Shown here piece after piece: positions 5,888 through 11,332 of a DNA stretch of 11,332 nucleotides. The position numbers and the translations under genes were made by a program. The notes beneath the pieces were generated by a model that saw only the letters and a list, made by a program, of their open reading frames with translations, did not search any database and had not been told where the DNA came from. Origin of the DNA: JBLHUT01 sp047629975 (GTDB lineage: Bacteria > Pseudomonadota > Alphaproteobacteria > Rhodobacterales > Rhodobacteraceae); assembly GCA_047629975.1 (NCBI GenBank), contig JBLHUT010000099.1:1-11332 (forward strand), in the 5' to 3' direction. Position 1 is the first letter of the stretch. Every line of letters starts with the position of its first letter.

Positions 5888-6547
5888 ATGTCGTGGACCG
5901 ATGAACGCGTCGAAATCCTGAAGAAGATGTGGGGCGAAGGACAAAGCGCCAGCCAGATCGCCAAGGAGCTGGGCGGTGTGACCCGCAATGCCGTGATCGG
6001 CAAGGTGCATCGCCTTGGCTTGTCGAACCGGACAGCCAGTGCGGCGGCTACGGCCAAAACTGCGGCCACGCCTTCTGTACCGCCGTCTGCTAAGGAAAAA
6101 CCTGCGCCCAGACCCGAACCGGTCAAGGCCAAAGCGCCTGTTGCTGCGCCCGAACCTGTCGTCAAGGCGAAGCCTGAACCTGCATCGACACCGGCACCGG
6201 CGGCAGAGCCGAAACCCAAACCCGAGCCTGCAACCGAAGTACAAGCCCCCGTGCCAATGCCCCCGCGCAGGCAAATTATCCCCGCAGGACAGCCGCTTCC
6301 GCCACAACCGTCGGCCAACGAGATCAGCCCCGAGACGCTGGCCTCTGCGCGCGAAGTCGAAAAGACCGCAAAGCGGCTTAAGTTAATGGAGCTTACAGAG
6401 CGGACCTGCAAATGGCCGATCGGTGATCCTGCGACAGACGATTTCTGGTTTTGCGGATTGCCGGTACAACAGGGGAAACCTTATTGCGAGACACATGTCA
6501 GTGTGGCCTTCCAGCCGATGAGTGCGCGCCGCGACCGCCGCCGTTAG
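5888..6547 (+). CDS. gcrA: GcrA cell-cycle regulator, 219 aa
   Basis: GcrA is an alphaproteobacterial transcription factor that binds sigma-70 RNA polymerase and, in Caulobacter, activates promoters with methylated GANTC, linking replication to cell-cycle transcription. The N-terminal helix-turn-helix covers residues 1-47, with MSWTDERVEILKKMW then SASQIAKELGGVTRNAVIGK. Residues about 50-142 are a low-complexity Ala/Pro/Lys/Glu linker with repeated KPEP units. The conserved C-terminal sigma-interaction module runs about 163-210 (LMELTERTCKWPIGDP and FWFCGLPVQQGKPYCETH). Cys174, Cys189, Cys200 and His203 could bind a metal; that is inference from spacing. A basic RRDRRR tail ends the protein. 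The linker makes it longer than the roughly 170-residue Caulobacter protein. It is divergent from the ABC permease (132-base gap). Confidence 0.97.
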   Translation: MSWTDERVEILKKMWGEGQSASQIAKELGGVTRNAVIGKVHRLGLSNRTASAAATAKTAATPSVPPSAKEKPAPRPEPVKAKAPVAAPEPVVKAKPEPASTPAPAAEPKPKPEPATEVQAPVPMPPRRQIIPAGQPLPPQPSANEISPETLASAREVEKTAKRLKLMELTERTCKWPIGDPATDDFWFCGLPVQQGKPYCETHVSVAFQPMSARRDRRR

Positions 6548-6572
6548 ACCGGTCGGACCAATGGCTCCGGCG

Positions 6573-6589
6573 GGCCTTTGAAAAAGGTC
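6573..6589 (+). repeat. hairpin just after gcrA
   Basis: GGCCTTT (6573-6579) can pair with AAAGGTC (6583-6589) across a 3-base GAA loop, giving seven pairs including one G-U. It starts 26 bases after the gcrA stop. It lacks a following T-run, so a terminator role is doubtful; it could stabilise the 3' end of the gcrA mRNA. Confidence 0.4.
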
Positions 6590-6673
6590 TGCCGCAGGGT
6601 CGTTCCGGCGGGTCGGTCATTTGGTGATGCGGTGTGTAGTGGACCGCCTGCTTGGGCAAGCATCTTTGCCGTT

Positions 6674-6693
6674 CGCCCCCTCGTGTCGGGGCG
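6674..6693 (+). repeat. GC-rich hairpin upstream of rimO
   Basis: CGCCCC (6674-6679) pairs exactly with GGGGCG (6688-6693) across an 8-base loop. It lies 56 bases before the rimO start and three bases before a GAATC methylation site. It could be a leader stem of rimO or an operator. Confidence 0.4.
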
Positions 6694-6749
6694 TGCGAAT
6701 CATCTGAAACGGGCGTTGTACGATTTGCCCGCCGACATAAGGCAGCGTC

Positions 6750-8165
6750 ATGGCCATCAATCCTCCTGATCTTCGCCCCGACCTTGCGCCGCGTGCCCGT
6801 CACGACGCCCGCGTCGATTCCCGTCACGACGCCCGCGTCGATGCCCGGCCCGGGCAGCCGACAATCGGTATGGTGTCTTTGGGCTGTCCCAAAGCATTGG
6901 TGGATAGTGAGCGTATTCTGACCCGCTTGCGCGCCGAAGGCTATGCCATCAGCCCCGATTATGCAGGAGCCGAAGCGGTGATTGTGAACACCTGCGGATT
7001 TCTCGACAGCGCCAAGATCGAGAGCCTTGAAGCGATCGGCGAAGCTTTGGCAGAAAATGGCAAAGTAATTGTCACGGGGTGCTTGGGGGCGGAACCCGAT
7101 TACATCACAGGGGCGCACCCGACTGTTCTTGCCGTGACAGGGCCGCAGCAATACGAGCAGGTGCTTGACGCCGTGCACAAAGCTGTGCCGCCAAGCCCTG
7201 ACCCATTCGTTGATCTGCTACCGGCAACGGGTGTTTCGCTGACGCCGCGGCATTACAGCTATCTGAAAATTTCCGAGGGCTGCAATCATAAATGCAAGTT
7301 CTGCATTATCCCCGACATGCGTGGAAAGCTGCAAAGCCGCCCCGCCAGTGCCGTTTTGCGGGAGGCCGAAAAGCTGGTTGAGGCGGGGGTGCGCGAATTG
7401 CTGGTTATCTCGCAAGACACCTCTGCGTACGGGGTGGACCGCAAACACGACGAGAGCCCGTGGAAGGATGGCGTTGTGCGCAGTCACATCACTGATCTTG
7501 CCCGTGAACTTGGGGGTTTGGGGGCGTGGGTGCGCTTGCATTACGTCTATCCTTATCCGCATGTTCGCAAGCTGATCCCGCTGATGGCAGAAGGATTGGT
7601 GCTGCCTTATCTCGATATCCCGTTCCAGCATGCCCACCCTGAGGTCTTGCGCCGGATGGCGCGCCCTGCGGCGGCTGCGCGCACGTTGGACGAGATTGCG
7701 GCGTGGCGCGACATTTGCCCCGATATCACGTTGCGGTCGACTTTTATCGTCGGGTATCCCGGAGAAACCGAAGCCGAATTCCAGACCCTGCTGGATTGGC
7801 TGCACGAGGCGCAACTCGACCGTGTCGGGTGCTTCCAGTACGAAAATGTGGCGGGCGCGCGGTCAAATGCCTTACCCGATCACGTGGCCCCCGAGATCAA
7901 GCAAGAGCGTTGGGACCGTTTCATGGAGACCGCTCAGGCGATTTCAGCGGCCAAACTCGAGGCCAAGGTTGGTCGCAAGATGGACGTGATCGTGGACAGC
8001 ATCGAAGAGGACGGCGCCACCTGCCGGACCAAATCAGATGCACCCGAAATCGACGGCAACTTGTTCATTGACGAAGGTTTCGAGGCGCTTAGCCCGGGGG
8101 ATATCGTCACGGTAGAGGTCGACGAGGCGTCGGAATACGATCTCTGGGGGCGCCTCGTCCCCTGA
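6750..8165 (+). CDS. rimO: ribosomal protein S12 methylthiotransferase RimO, 471 aa
   Basis: RimO is a radical-SAM methylthiotransferase that adds a methylthio group to the conserved Asp of ribosomal protein S12. The N-terminal UPF0004 domain (about 37-140) has the auxiliary cluster cysteines Cys46 (SLGCPKALVDSE), Cys82 (VNTCGFLDSA) and Cys111 (TGCLGAEPDY). The radical-SAM CX3CX2C is complete at Cys178, Cys182 and Cys185 (SEGCNHKCKFCIIP). A C-terminal TRAM domain covers about 404-470. The YLDIPFQHAHPEVLRRM segment (288-304) is also typical. ATG 6750 has AAGG eight bases upstream. The 36 residues before the conserved PTIGMVSLG are a variable tail that holds an 8-residue tandem repeat. It converges on the DUF6455-like gene, with nine bases between stops. 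Confidence 0.97.
   Translation: MAINPPDLRPDLAPRARHDARVDSRHDARVDARPGQPTIGMVSLGCPKALVDSERILTRLRAEGYAISPDYAGAEAVIVNTCGFLDSAKIESLEAIGEALAENGKVIVTGCLGAEPDYITGAHPTVLAVTGPQQYEQVLDAVHKAVPPSPDPFVDLLPATGVSLTPRHYSYLKISEGCNHKCKFCIIPDMRGKLQSRPASAVLREAEKLVEAGVRELLVISQDTSAYGVDRKHDESPWKDGVVRSHITDLARELGGLGAWVRLHYVYPYPHVRKLIPLMAEGLVLPYLDIPFQHAHPEVLRRMARPAAAARTLDEIAAWRDICPDITLRSTFIVGYPGETEAEFQTLLDWLHEAQLDRVGCFQYENVAGARSNALPDHVAPEIKQERWDRFMETAQAISAAKLEAKVGRKMDVIVDSIEEDGATCRTKSDAPEIDGNLFIDEGFEALSPGDIVTVEVDEASEYDLWGRLVP
6796..6842 (+). repeat. 24-bp in-frame tandem duplication in rimO
   Basis: The 23 bases at 6796-6818 recur identically at 6820-6842, giving a period of 24. A third copy begins (CCCG at 6844) before diverging. 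The repeat encodes RHDARVDS then RHDARVDA. The copies are identical, including synonymous positions, which suggests a recent slippage or duplication event in the variable N-terminal tail. Confidence 0.9.
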
Positions 8166-8174
8166 ATTCCGGCC

Positions 8175-8444
8175 CTATTTTTGCGCCTTTAGCGTGGCCA
8201 ACGTGCCGCGATTGATGCAGGGCGAAGGCGCCACCGCGATTTCCTGCTCCTGTATCGCGGCCTTATCAAGCCACCGCTCGCATTTCCGAGCCCATTGACA
8301 GCCGCGGCATCTGGTGACGATATCGCTCCACCCTTGCTGGTCGAGGGCGCCGTTCGCGGTTGCGGCGGCTAAATCCACGCCGGTCAGACCGGCCATGCGT
8401 TGTACGAGTTGAAGGTGGGTGACCTGATCGCCAAGAGGTTTCAT
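8175..8444 (-). CDS. DUF6455-like small cysteine protein, 89 aa
   Basis: This is a small cytosolic protein of uncharacterised function, resembling the DUF6455 family that I associate with Rhodobacteraceae; the assignment is from memory of the motif. Residues 1-40 look helical (HLQLVQRMAGLTGVDLAAA). The core motif is RCRGCQWARKCERWL (residues 45-59), with Cys46, Cys49 and Cys55 in a CX2CX5C arrangement. A fourth cysteine, Cys76, is in SPCINRG. Four cysteines with this spacing could hold zinc or an iron-sulfur cluster; no experimental role is known to me. No signal peptide is present, so disulfides are unlikely. ATG 8444 has AAGGA six bases upstream. It lies 88 bases downstream of the M48 protease on the same strand, so it may be co-transcribed or have its own promoter in that gap. 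It converges on rimO. Confidence 0.82.
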   Translation of the reverse strand: MKPLGDQVTHLQLVQRMAGLTGVDLAAATANGALDQQGWSDIVTRCRGCQWARKCERWLDKAAIQEQEIAVAPSPCINRGTLATLKAQK

Positions 8445-8532
8445 AAACTGTCCTTAATTTGCTCCTTGTCACTGGATCACGTTCTTTTGCGGGATTCTCT
8501 GATCAGGATCAAATTTGAAAAAAAACCGCCTG
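8445..8532. other. gap between M48 protease and DUF6455-like gene
   Basis: This 88-base stretch holds an 8-base A-run at 8518-8525, read as T8 right after the protease stop on its own strand. The preceding stem is poor, so it is at best a weak terminator. A GATTC site lies at 8493-8497 and the palindrome CTGATCAG at 8499-8506. On the minus strand TTGATC around 8512 could be a -35 box, but I find no good -10. Independent transcription of the downstream gene is possible. Confidence 0.4.
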
Positions 8533-9225
8533 TCACAATCGTGCAGCTGTTTTCCGGACGATCTCGATGCGCGCGGCATTCGGGGGATGCGTCCCGAGAA
8601 ACAGGTTGCCGGGATCAGGGATACGGGCAAAAAAAGCAGCACCGCGCACGGGATTAAATCCGGCTCGTGCGGCAATGACGGTCCCGAGTTGGTCTGCTTC
8701 AAGCTCGTAGGCCCTGGAGAATTTGCGCGCGCCAAGTTTCGCGCCCAGTTCGACAGCCGTATCAATCTCGGCCCGCCCCGCCCCGCCCAATTCGGCCAAC
8801 TTGCCCATAATAATGGCACCTGTTGTCGCGTTGGCCTGTTTCCGTTCCAGATGCCCGTTGATGTGATGCCCCGTTTCATGACCCAGAATAAAGGCCATCT
8901 CATCAATATTGCGGACCTGCTTCAGCAAGGCGCGGTTGACGGTGATGACCGGTCGGCCCCGGCTGTCGACACTCTGAAAGGCGTTGGCGGGTTGGCCCGG
9001 CTTTGTGTTGATCAGAAACTGGAAGTCGCAATTCATCTTTCGGGTGCGTGCGCGGCAAAAGCTTTCGGCAACCGGCTCGATCCGCCGGATCACATCGCCA
9101 AAGCTGCGCGTGACCTGTGCAGGTTGGGGTGTCACATCAAAGGTGCGTGTCGCGCTCACCGGATCGACAGGTTGCGCGCATCCGCCAAGTACGACCAATA
9201 CCACAAAGATACCCAAGCCACGCAT
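8533..9225 (-). CDS. M48-family metalloprotease lipoprotein, 230 aa
   Basis: This is a zinc metallopeptidase of the M48 type (the BepA/Oma1/HtpX group), probably involved in envelope protein quality control. The first 16 residues are a lipoprotein signal (MRGLGIFVVLVVLGGC) with lipobox LGGC and lipidated Cys16. The next residue, Ala, predicts outer-membrane sorting by the E. coli rule. The HEXXH motif is HETGH at 116-120 within MAFILGHETGHHINGH. ELEADQLG (174-181) likely supplies the third zinc ligand, Glu174. THPPNAARIE (212-221) is the usual C-terminal M48 segment. There is no TPR domain, unlike BepA, so it is a minimal one-domain version. The natural substrate is unknown. ATG 9225 has AAGGA seven bases upstream. 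The frame is open to 9273, but the extension breaks the signal peptide. It is divergent from the DCC oxidoreductase. Confidence 0.93.
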   Translation of the reverse strand: MRGLGIFVVLVVLGGCAQPVDPVSATRTFDVTPQPAQVTRSFGDVIRRIEPVAESFCRARTRKMNCDFQFLINTKPGQPANAFQSVDSRGRPVITVNRALLKQVRNIDEMAFILGHETGHHINGHLERKQANATTGAIIMGKLAELGGAGRAEIDTAVELGAKLGARKFSRAYELEADQLGTVIAARAGFNPVRGAAFFARIPDPGNLFLGTHPPNAARIEIVRKTAARL

Positions 9226-9350
9226 TTGTCCGTCCTTTTTACTGTGTTCGGCCTGCTGTCGTCTGCGCGGCACGCTCTTGTTGTCGGCCAGCCCGAAAAT
9301 TCCCGAACAAGCGACTTTTCAACGCCGCAAATTGCGCTATTTCGTCCTTC
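9226..9350. other. divergent gap M48 protease / DCC protein
   Basis: This 125-base gap must hold promoters for both genes. I see no clear -35/-10 pair, no strong inverted repeat and no GANTC site. Only the protease ribosome-binding site (next to 9225) is convincing. Confidence 0.4.
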
Positions 9351-9722
9351 ATGGAACAAAAACTGGAAGTAATCTATAACGCGCAATGCCCGGTCTGCCG
9401 ATTTGAAATCGACAGCTACCAAAAGTACGCAACGAACAAGGCACTGCCGCTTGGGTTTCGCGACTTGTCTACCGGCGATCTGGCAGCTTACGGGTTGACG
9501 CAAGATCAGGCCGCGCGGCGGTTGCATGTCGTAACCCCCGACGGCGTTCTGAGCGGGATTGCAGCGTTTGTCGCGCTTTGGCAGGAAATGCCACGTTACA
9601 GGTGGCTGGCACGTATTGTGGGTTTGCCCGGGGTGCGCCATGTAAGTATAGGGGTTTACGACTACGTTCTGGCACCTGCTCTTTACGCGATGCATCGCCG
9701 CAGGACCGCAAGGAACGGCTGA
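9351..9722 (+). CDS. DCC-family thiol-disulfide oxidoreductase (DUF393), 123 aa
   Basis: This small protein belongs to the DCC family (DUF393), which is named for its Asp-Cys-Cys motif and predicted to be a thiol-disulfide oxidoreductase. It begins LEVIYNAQCPVCRFEID, with the CPVC redox pair at Cys13 and Cys16. Asn10-Ala replaces the more usual D-G before the cysteines. The middle (RRLHVVTPDGVLSGIAAF, residues 56-73) and C-terminus (YRWLARIV, then VYDYVLAPALYAMHRRR) match the family. It has no signal peptide, so it is probably cytosolic or membrane-associated through the hydrophobic C-terminal third. ATG 9351 fits the family start, but no good Shine-Dalgarno is visible (upstream GCGCTATTTCGTCCTTC), so initiation may be weak or leaderless. 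It is divergent from the M48 protease (125-base gap) and 26 bases before the 90-residue protein, suggesting one operon. Confidence 0.88.
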   Translation: MEQKLEVIYNAQCPVCRFEIDSYQKYATNKALPLGFRDLSTGDLAAYGLTQDQAARRLHVVTPDGVLSGIAAFVALWQEMPRYRWLARIVGLPGVRHVSIGVYDYVLAPALYAMHRRRTARNG

Positions 9723-9748
9723 CCCGAACCCGACAGGAGCTGATTTTC

Positions 9749-10021
9749 ATGTTTACCATTGAACACGGTTTTGACGCCACAACGGTCACTCTGGTCGACG
9801 AGGGCAAAACCTTTCTTCAGGAAGACGCCGTGATCAACGCTTTTGAGGATTGTGTGACAATCGAGCAGTGGGACGCTCGCACGCAACAGATGCAGCGAAT
9901 TACGCTTTCGCTGCAACAGGTCAAAGACCTGTCTGCTTCGCTTGATCTTCCCGAAGGGATCTACCGGACCCGCAAAAGCACTGATCCCGGGTCAGGTGGG
10001 CCTGAAAATGCGGCCTTTTGA
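9749..10021 (+). CDS. conserved hypothetical protein, 90 aa
   Basis: I do not recognise a named domain. It resembles short uncharacterised proteins of Rhodobacteraceae. Residues 1-72 look like a compact alpha/beta unit: a beta-rich start (MFTIEHGFDATTVTLVDEG), QEDAVINAFEDCVTIEQWD (24-42), then TLSLQQVKDLSASLDLPEGI (52-71). The last 18 residues are a flexible Gly/Pro/Ser tail. It has one cysteine (Cys35), no signal peptide and no membrane segment. ATG 9749 is fixed by AGGAG nine bases upstream. The frame is open to 9578, but that part overlaps the DCC gene. It follows the DCC gene by 26 bases, so co-transcription is likely. It converges on the Ala/Pro-rich gene with a five-base gap. Confidence 0.82.
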   Translation: MFTIEHGFDATTVTLVDEGKTFLQEDAVINAFEDCVTIEQWDARTQQMQRITLSLQQVKDLSASLDLPEGIYRTRKSTDPGSGGPENAAF

Positions 10022-10026
10022 TCGCT

Positions 10027-11332
10027 TCAGCCGTCTTTTGGCAGTTTGAGAACCACATCGCGCCCGCTTTTTTCATAGCGTAACTCGGTCTCGCCGATGG
10101 CGGCCACCTTGCCTCCGTCAACTCTGTCGCCGACCTCGACCTTGATATACCGTCCCGAGGATAACCGCACCAAAGCCCGCCTGTTGCTCGCCGAGCCGTA
10201 GATTCCGATCAGATTGACTTTGTTCAAACGGATCGCGTCTTTGACGGTTGCGCGTGCGGCTACCGATTTCGGGGTCGGTGTCTTGGGTTGAAGCCGCTGG
10301 CTGCGCGACACGGCTGCGGCGTTATTGGGGGCAGCCGTTGACGCACCGGCAAGGATATCTTGCTGTGTCGTCCTGTTCTGGCGCGCGGCAGCCAGCTCAA
10401 GAGCGCGCGGGCGCGATTTGGGCGCGGCTGAAATCGCAACAGCAAGAGCGCTCGCGGTGCCGGAGGCCTCCGATTGGGCCGCCGCTTGGGCTTCGGCCTC
10501 GGCTTTCAGGCGCAGATCTGCGTCCTCGTCGGCTTGCTCGGCAAGCGCGACCTGCACGGCGCTCTGGATCGAGGCAGGGCGCGCGCGGGGTGCAAGGGCG
10601 GCAAGTTCGCTGCGCGTCCGTCCCCCGAGTTGAAGTTTTTCAGCTTCTTCCAACAGGTTGTCGGGGCGTTCACGGGGCGAGATACCGGCAAGTGTATCGG
10701 GTGTGTCCTGAAGCGGTGCATTGACGCTGCTGTTGCGGCCAGGGGGCACAACAAGCGGGCGTCCGGAGAATACAAAAATTCCATCAGGCGACAGCGTCCC
10801 CTCGGGAGTTGGAACCACAAGGCCGTCACCACCCAAGGCAAACGCCGTGTCCGGCGGTGCGGGGGTTGCCGGGCGTGGCAGGCTGCTGTCGGTATTGATG
10901 ACGATGTCGCGGGGCAGATCAACAGCGTCCTGACCGACAATGGCAGGGTCGATCGAGGCAACATACAGATCATCAAGGCTGTCTTCGCGGGGCCTGTATC
11001 GACGTTCGGGGGCGGCTTGCCAGATGCCCGTTTCGGCATAAGCGCGCACAATTTGCTCCGGATCGGTCATGTCTTCTGACAGGAGCGTATCGGGTTCGCT
11101 GTCTGCCAGCTCCTCGGGGGTGAGGGTCATGGCGTCCAACGAGGCAAGGCGGGTCGCCGGGGTGGTCGGTACGGTGTTCGGCAAGGTGGGTGGCGCGGTG
11201 AACACAGCAGTGGGCAAAGACACGTCATTGGACGCCACGCCAAGATCGGCGGGATCAGGCTTCGGGGCCTGATCAAGGGCGATTGTCTGCGGATCGCCCG
11301 AAAGAGCAGCGGGCTGCTGGAAACCGCTGCTT
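10027..11332 (-). CDS. long Ala/Pro-rich protein with PilP/GspC-like C-terminal domain (5' end outside window)
   Basis: The last 434 codons are visible. The frame is open to the right edge, so the start lies outside; the GTG at 11238 is internal and not a credible start. Numbering visible residues from the right edge: 1-110 are low-complexity and acidic (PEELADSEPDTLLSEDM and similar). About 170-200 hold a small ordered-looking unit (EGTLSPDGIFVFSGRPLVVP). About 217-316 carry three degenerate PRxRP-type repeats amid Ala/Glu-rich, probably helical sequence. The last 70 residues (from KDAIRLNKVNLIGIYG) form a basic beta-rich domain with ALVRLSSGRYIKVEVGDRVD and KVAAIGETELRY. That pattern resembles the periplasmic PilP/GspC-type module (a small beta domain reading out regulation of a binding groove). 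I infer an envelope role, perhaps anchored by an N-terminal helix not visible here. The name is uncertain. Confidence 0.85.
   Translation of the reverse strand, partial: SSGFQQPAALSGDPQTIALDQAPKPDPADLGVASNDVSLPTAVFTAPPTLPNTVPTTPATRLASLDAMTLTPEELADSEPDTLLSEDMTDPEQIVRAYAETGIWQAAPERRYRPREDSLDDLYVASIDPAIVGQDAVDLPRDIVINTDSSLPRPATPAPPDTAFALGGDGLVVPTPEGTLSPDGIFVFSGRPLVVPPGRNSSVNAPLQDTPDTLAGISPRERPDNLLEEAEKLQLGGRTRSELAALAPRARPASIQSAVQVALAEQADEDADLRLKAEAEAQAAAQSEASGTASALAVAISAAPKSRPRALELAAARQNRTTQQDILAGASTAAPNNAAAVSRSQRLQPKTPTPKSVAARATVKDAIRLNKVNLIGIYGSASNRRALVRLSSGRYIKVEVGDRVDGGKVAAIGETELRYEKSGRDVVLKLPKDG

Larger units (their letters stand above)
6548..6749. other. structured intergenic region gcrA / rimO
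   Basis: This 202-base gap has no supported gene. Three hairpin-forming repeats are visible: 6573-6579 with 6583-6589 (core CCTTT/AAAGG, GAA loop), 6650-6661 (GCTTGGGCAAGC) and 6674-6679 with 6688-6693 (CGCCCC/GGGGCG, 8-base loop). A GANTC site lies at 6697-6701. None of the hairpins is followed by a T-tract, so none is a classical terminator. The gap may hold the gcrA 3' end, the rimO promoter and a structured leader. Confidence 0.5.

Noticed and set aside
5824..6411. Minus-strand frames (145 and 195 codons) opposite gcrA
   Set aside because: They arise from the repetitive Pro/Ala/Lys linker codons of gcrA and give Gly/Arg/Ser-rich low-complexity translations.
6578..6769. 63-codon plus-strand frame in the gcrA-rimO gap
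   Set aside because: Its start is inside a hairpin without a ribosome-binding site, it overlaps the rimO start, and its translation has no family features.
6498..7178. 226-codon minus-strand frame overlapping gcrA end, gap and rimO start
   Set aside because: It spans two well-supported genes and contains the mirror of the 24-bp repeat; there is no recognisable protein.
8518..8525. T8 run (minus strand) right after the M48 protease stop as an intrinsic terminator
   Set aside because: The sequence before it forms only a weak, interrupted stem, so a terminator is not supported.
1..11332. Mobile element, prophage, CRISPR or defence island
   Set aside because: No transposase, integrase, phage or repeat-spacer structure is visible; genes and codon character look like ordinary core chromosome throughout.

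Overview
The window looks like an ordinary, gene-dense piece of a chromosome from an alphaproteobacterium, most likely of the Rhodobacteraceae/Roseobacter group. The evidence is a GcrA-type cell-cycle regulator, a DUF6455-type small protein, several small families I recognise only from Rhodobacteraceae, and strong depletion of GANTC (the CcrM methylation site). G+C looks to be about 60 percent by eye. I see no rRNA, tRNA, CRISPR array, insertion sequence, integrase, phage gene or toxin-antitoxin pair. I do not see a convincing new multi-gene system. The points of interest are small: repeats, promoter architecture, and four or five uncharacterised proteins.

Layout, left to right. (1) The start of metZ (methionine synthesis, minus strand) is cut by the left edge. 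A 261-base divergent gap follows, holding a near-perfect direct repeat and an inverted repeat, then an alpha/beta hydrolase on the plus strand. (2) Converging on the hydrolase is a minus-strand group read ftsY, then an EamA/DMT-type transporter, then ispZ/yciB. These are a membrane-targeting GTPase, an exporter-like permease and a divisome/envelope-associated membrane protein. (3) Divergent from ftsY is a small secreted protein with four cysteines, which converges on an ABC-2 (YadH-like) permease that has no ATPase beside it. (4) Divergent from the permease is gcrA. A 202-base structured gap follows, then rimO, the S12 methylthiotransferase, which has a 24-bp tandem duplication in its N-terminal coding sequence. 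(5) Converging on rimO are a DUF6455-like protein and, upstream of it, an M48 metalloprotease lipoprotein. (6) Divergent from the protease are a DCC-family thiol oxidoreductase and a conserved 90-residue protein. These converge on a long Ala/Pro-rich protein with a compact basic C-terminal domain resembling PilP/GspC modules; its N-terminus lies beyond the right edge.

The genes are mostly housekeeping: methionine synthesis, protein targeting, cell-cycle transcription, ribosome modification and envelope quality control. The clearest cross-cutting theme is GcrA/CcrM biology. By hand scan I find only nine GANTC sites, four of them in intergenic DNA. One touches the best sigma-70-like promoter in the window, that of gcrA itself.
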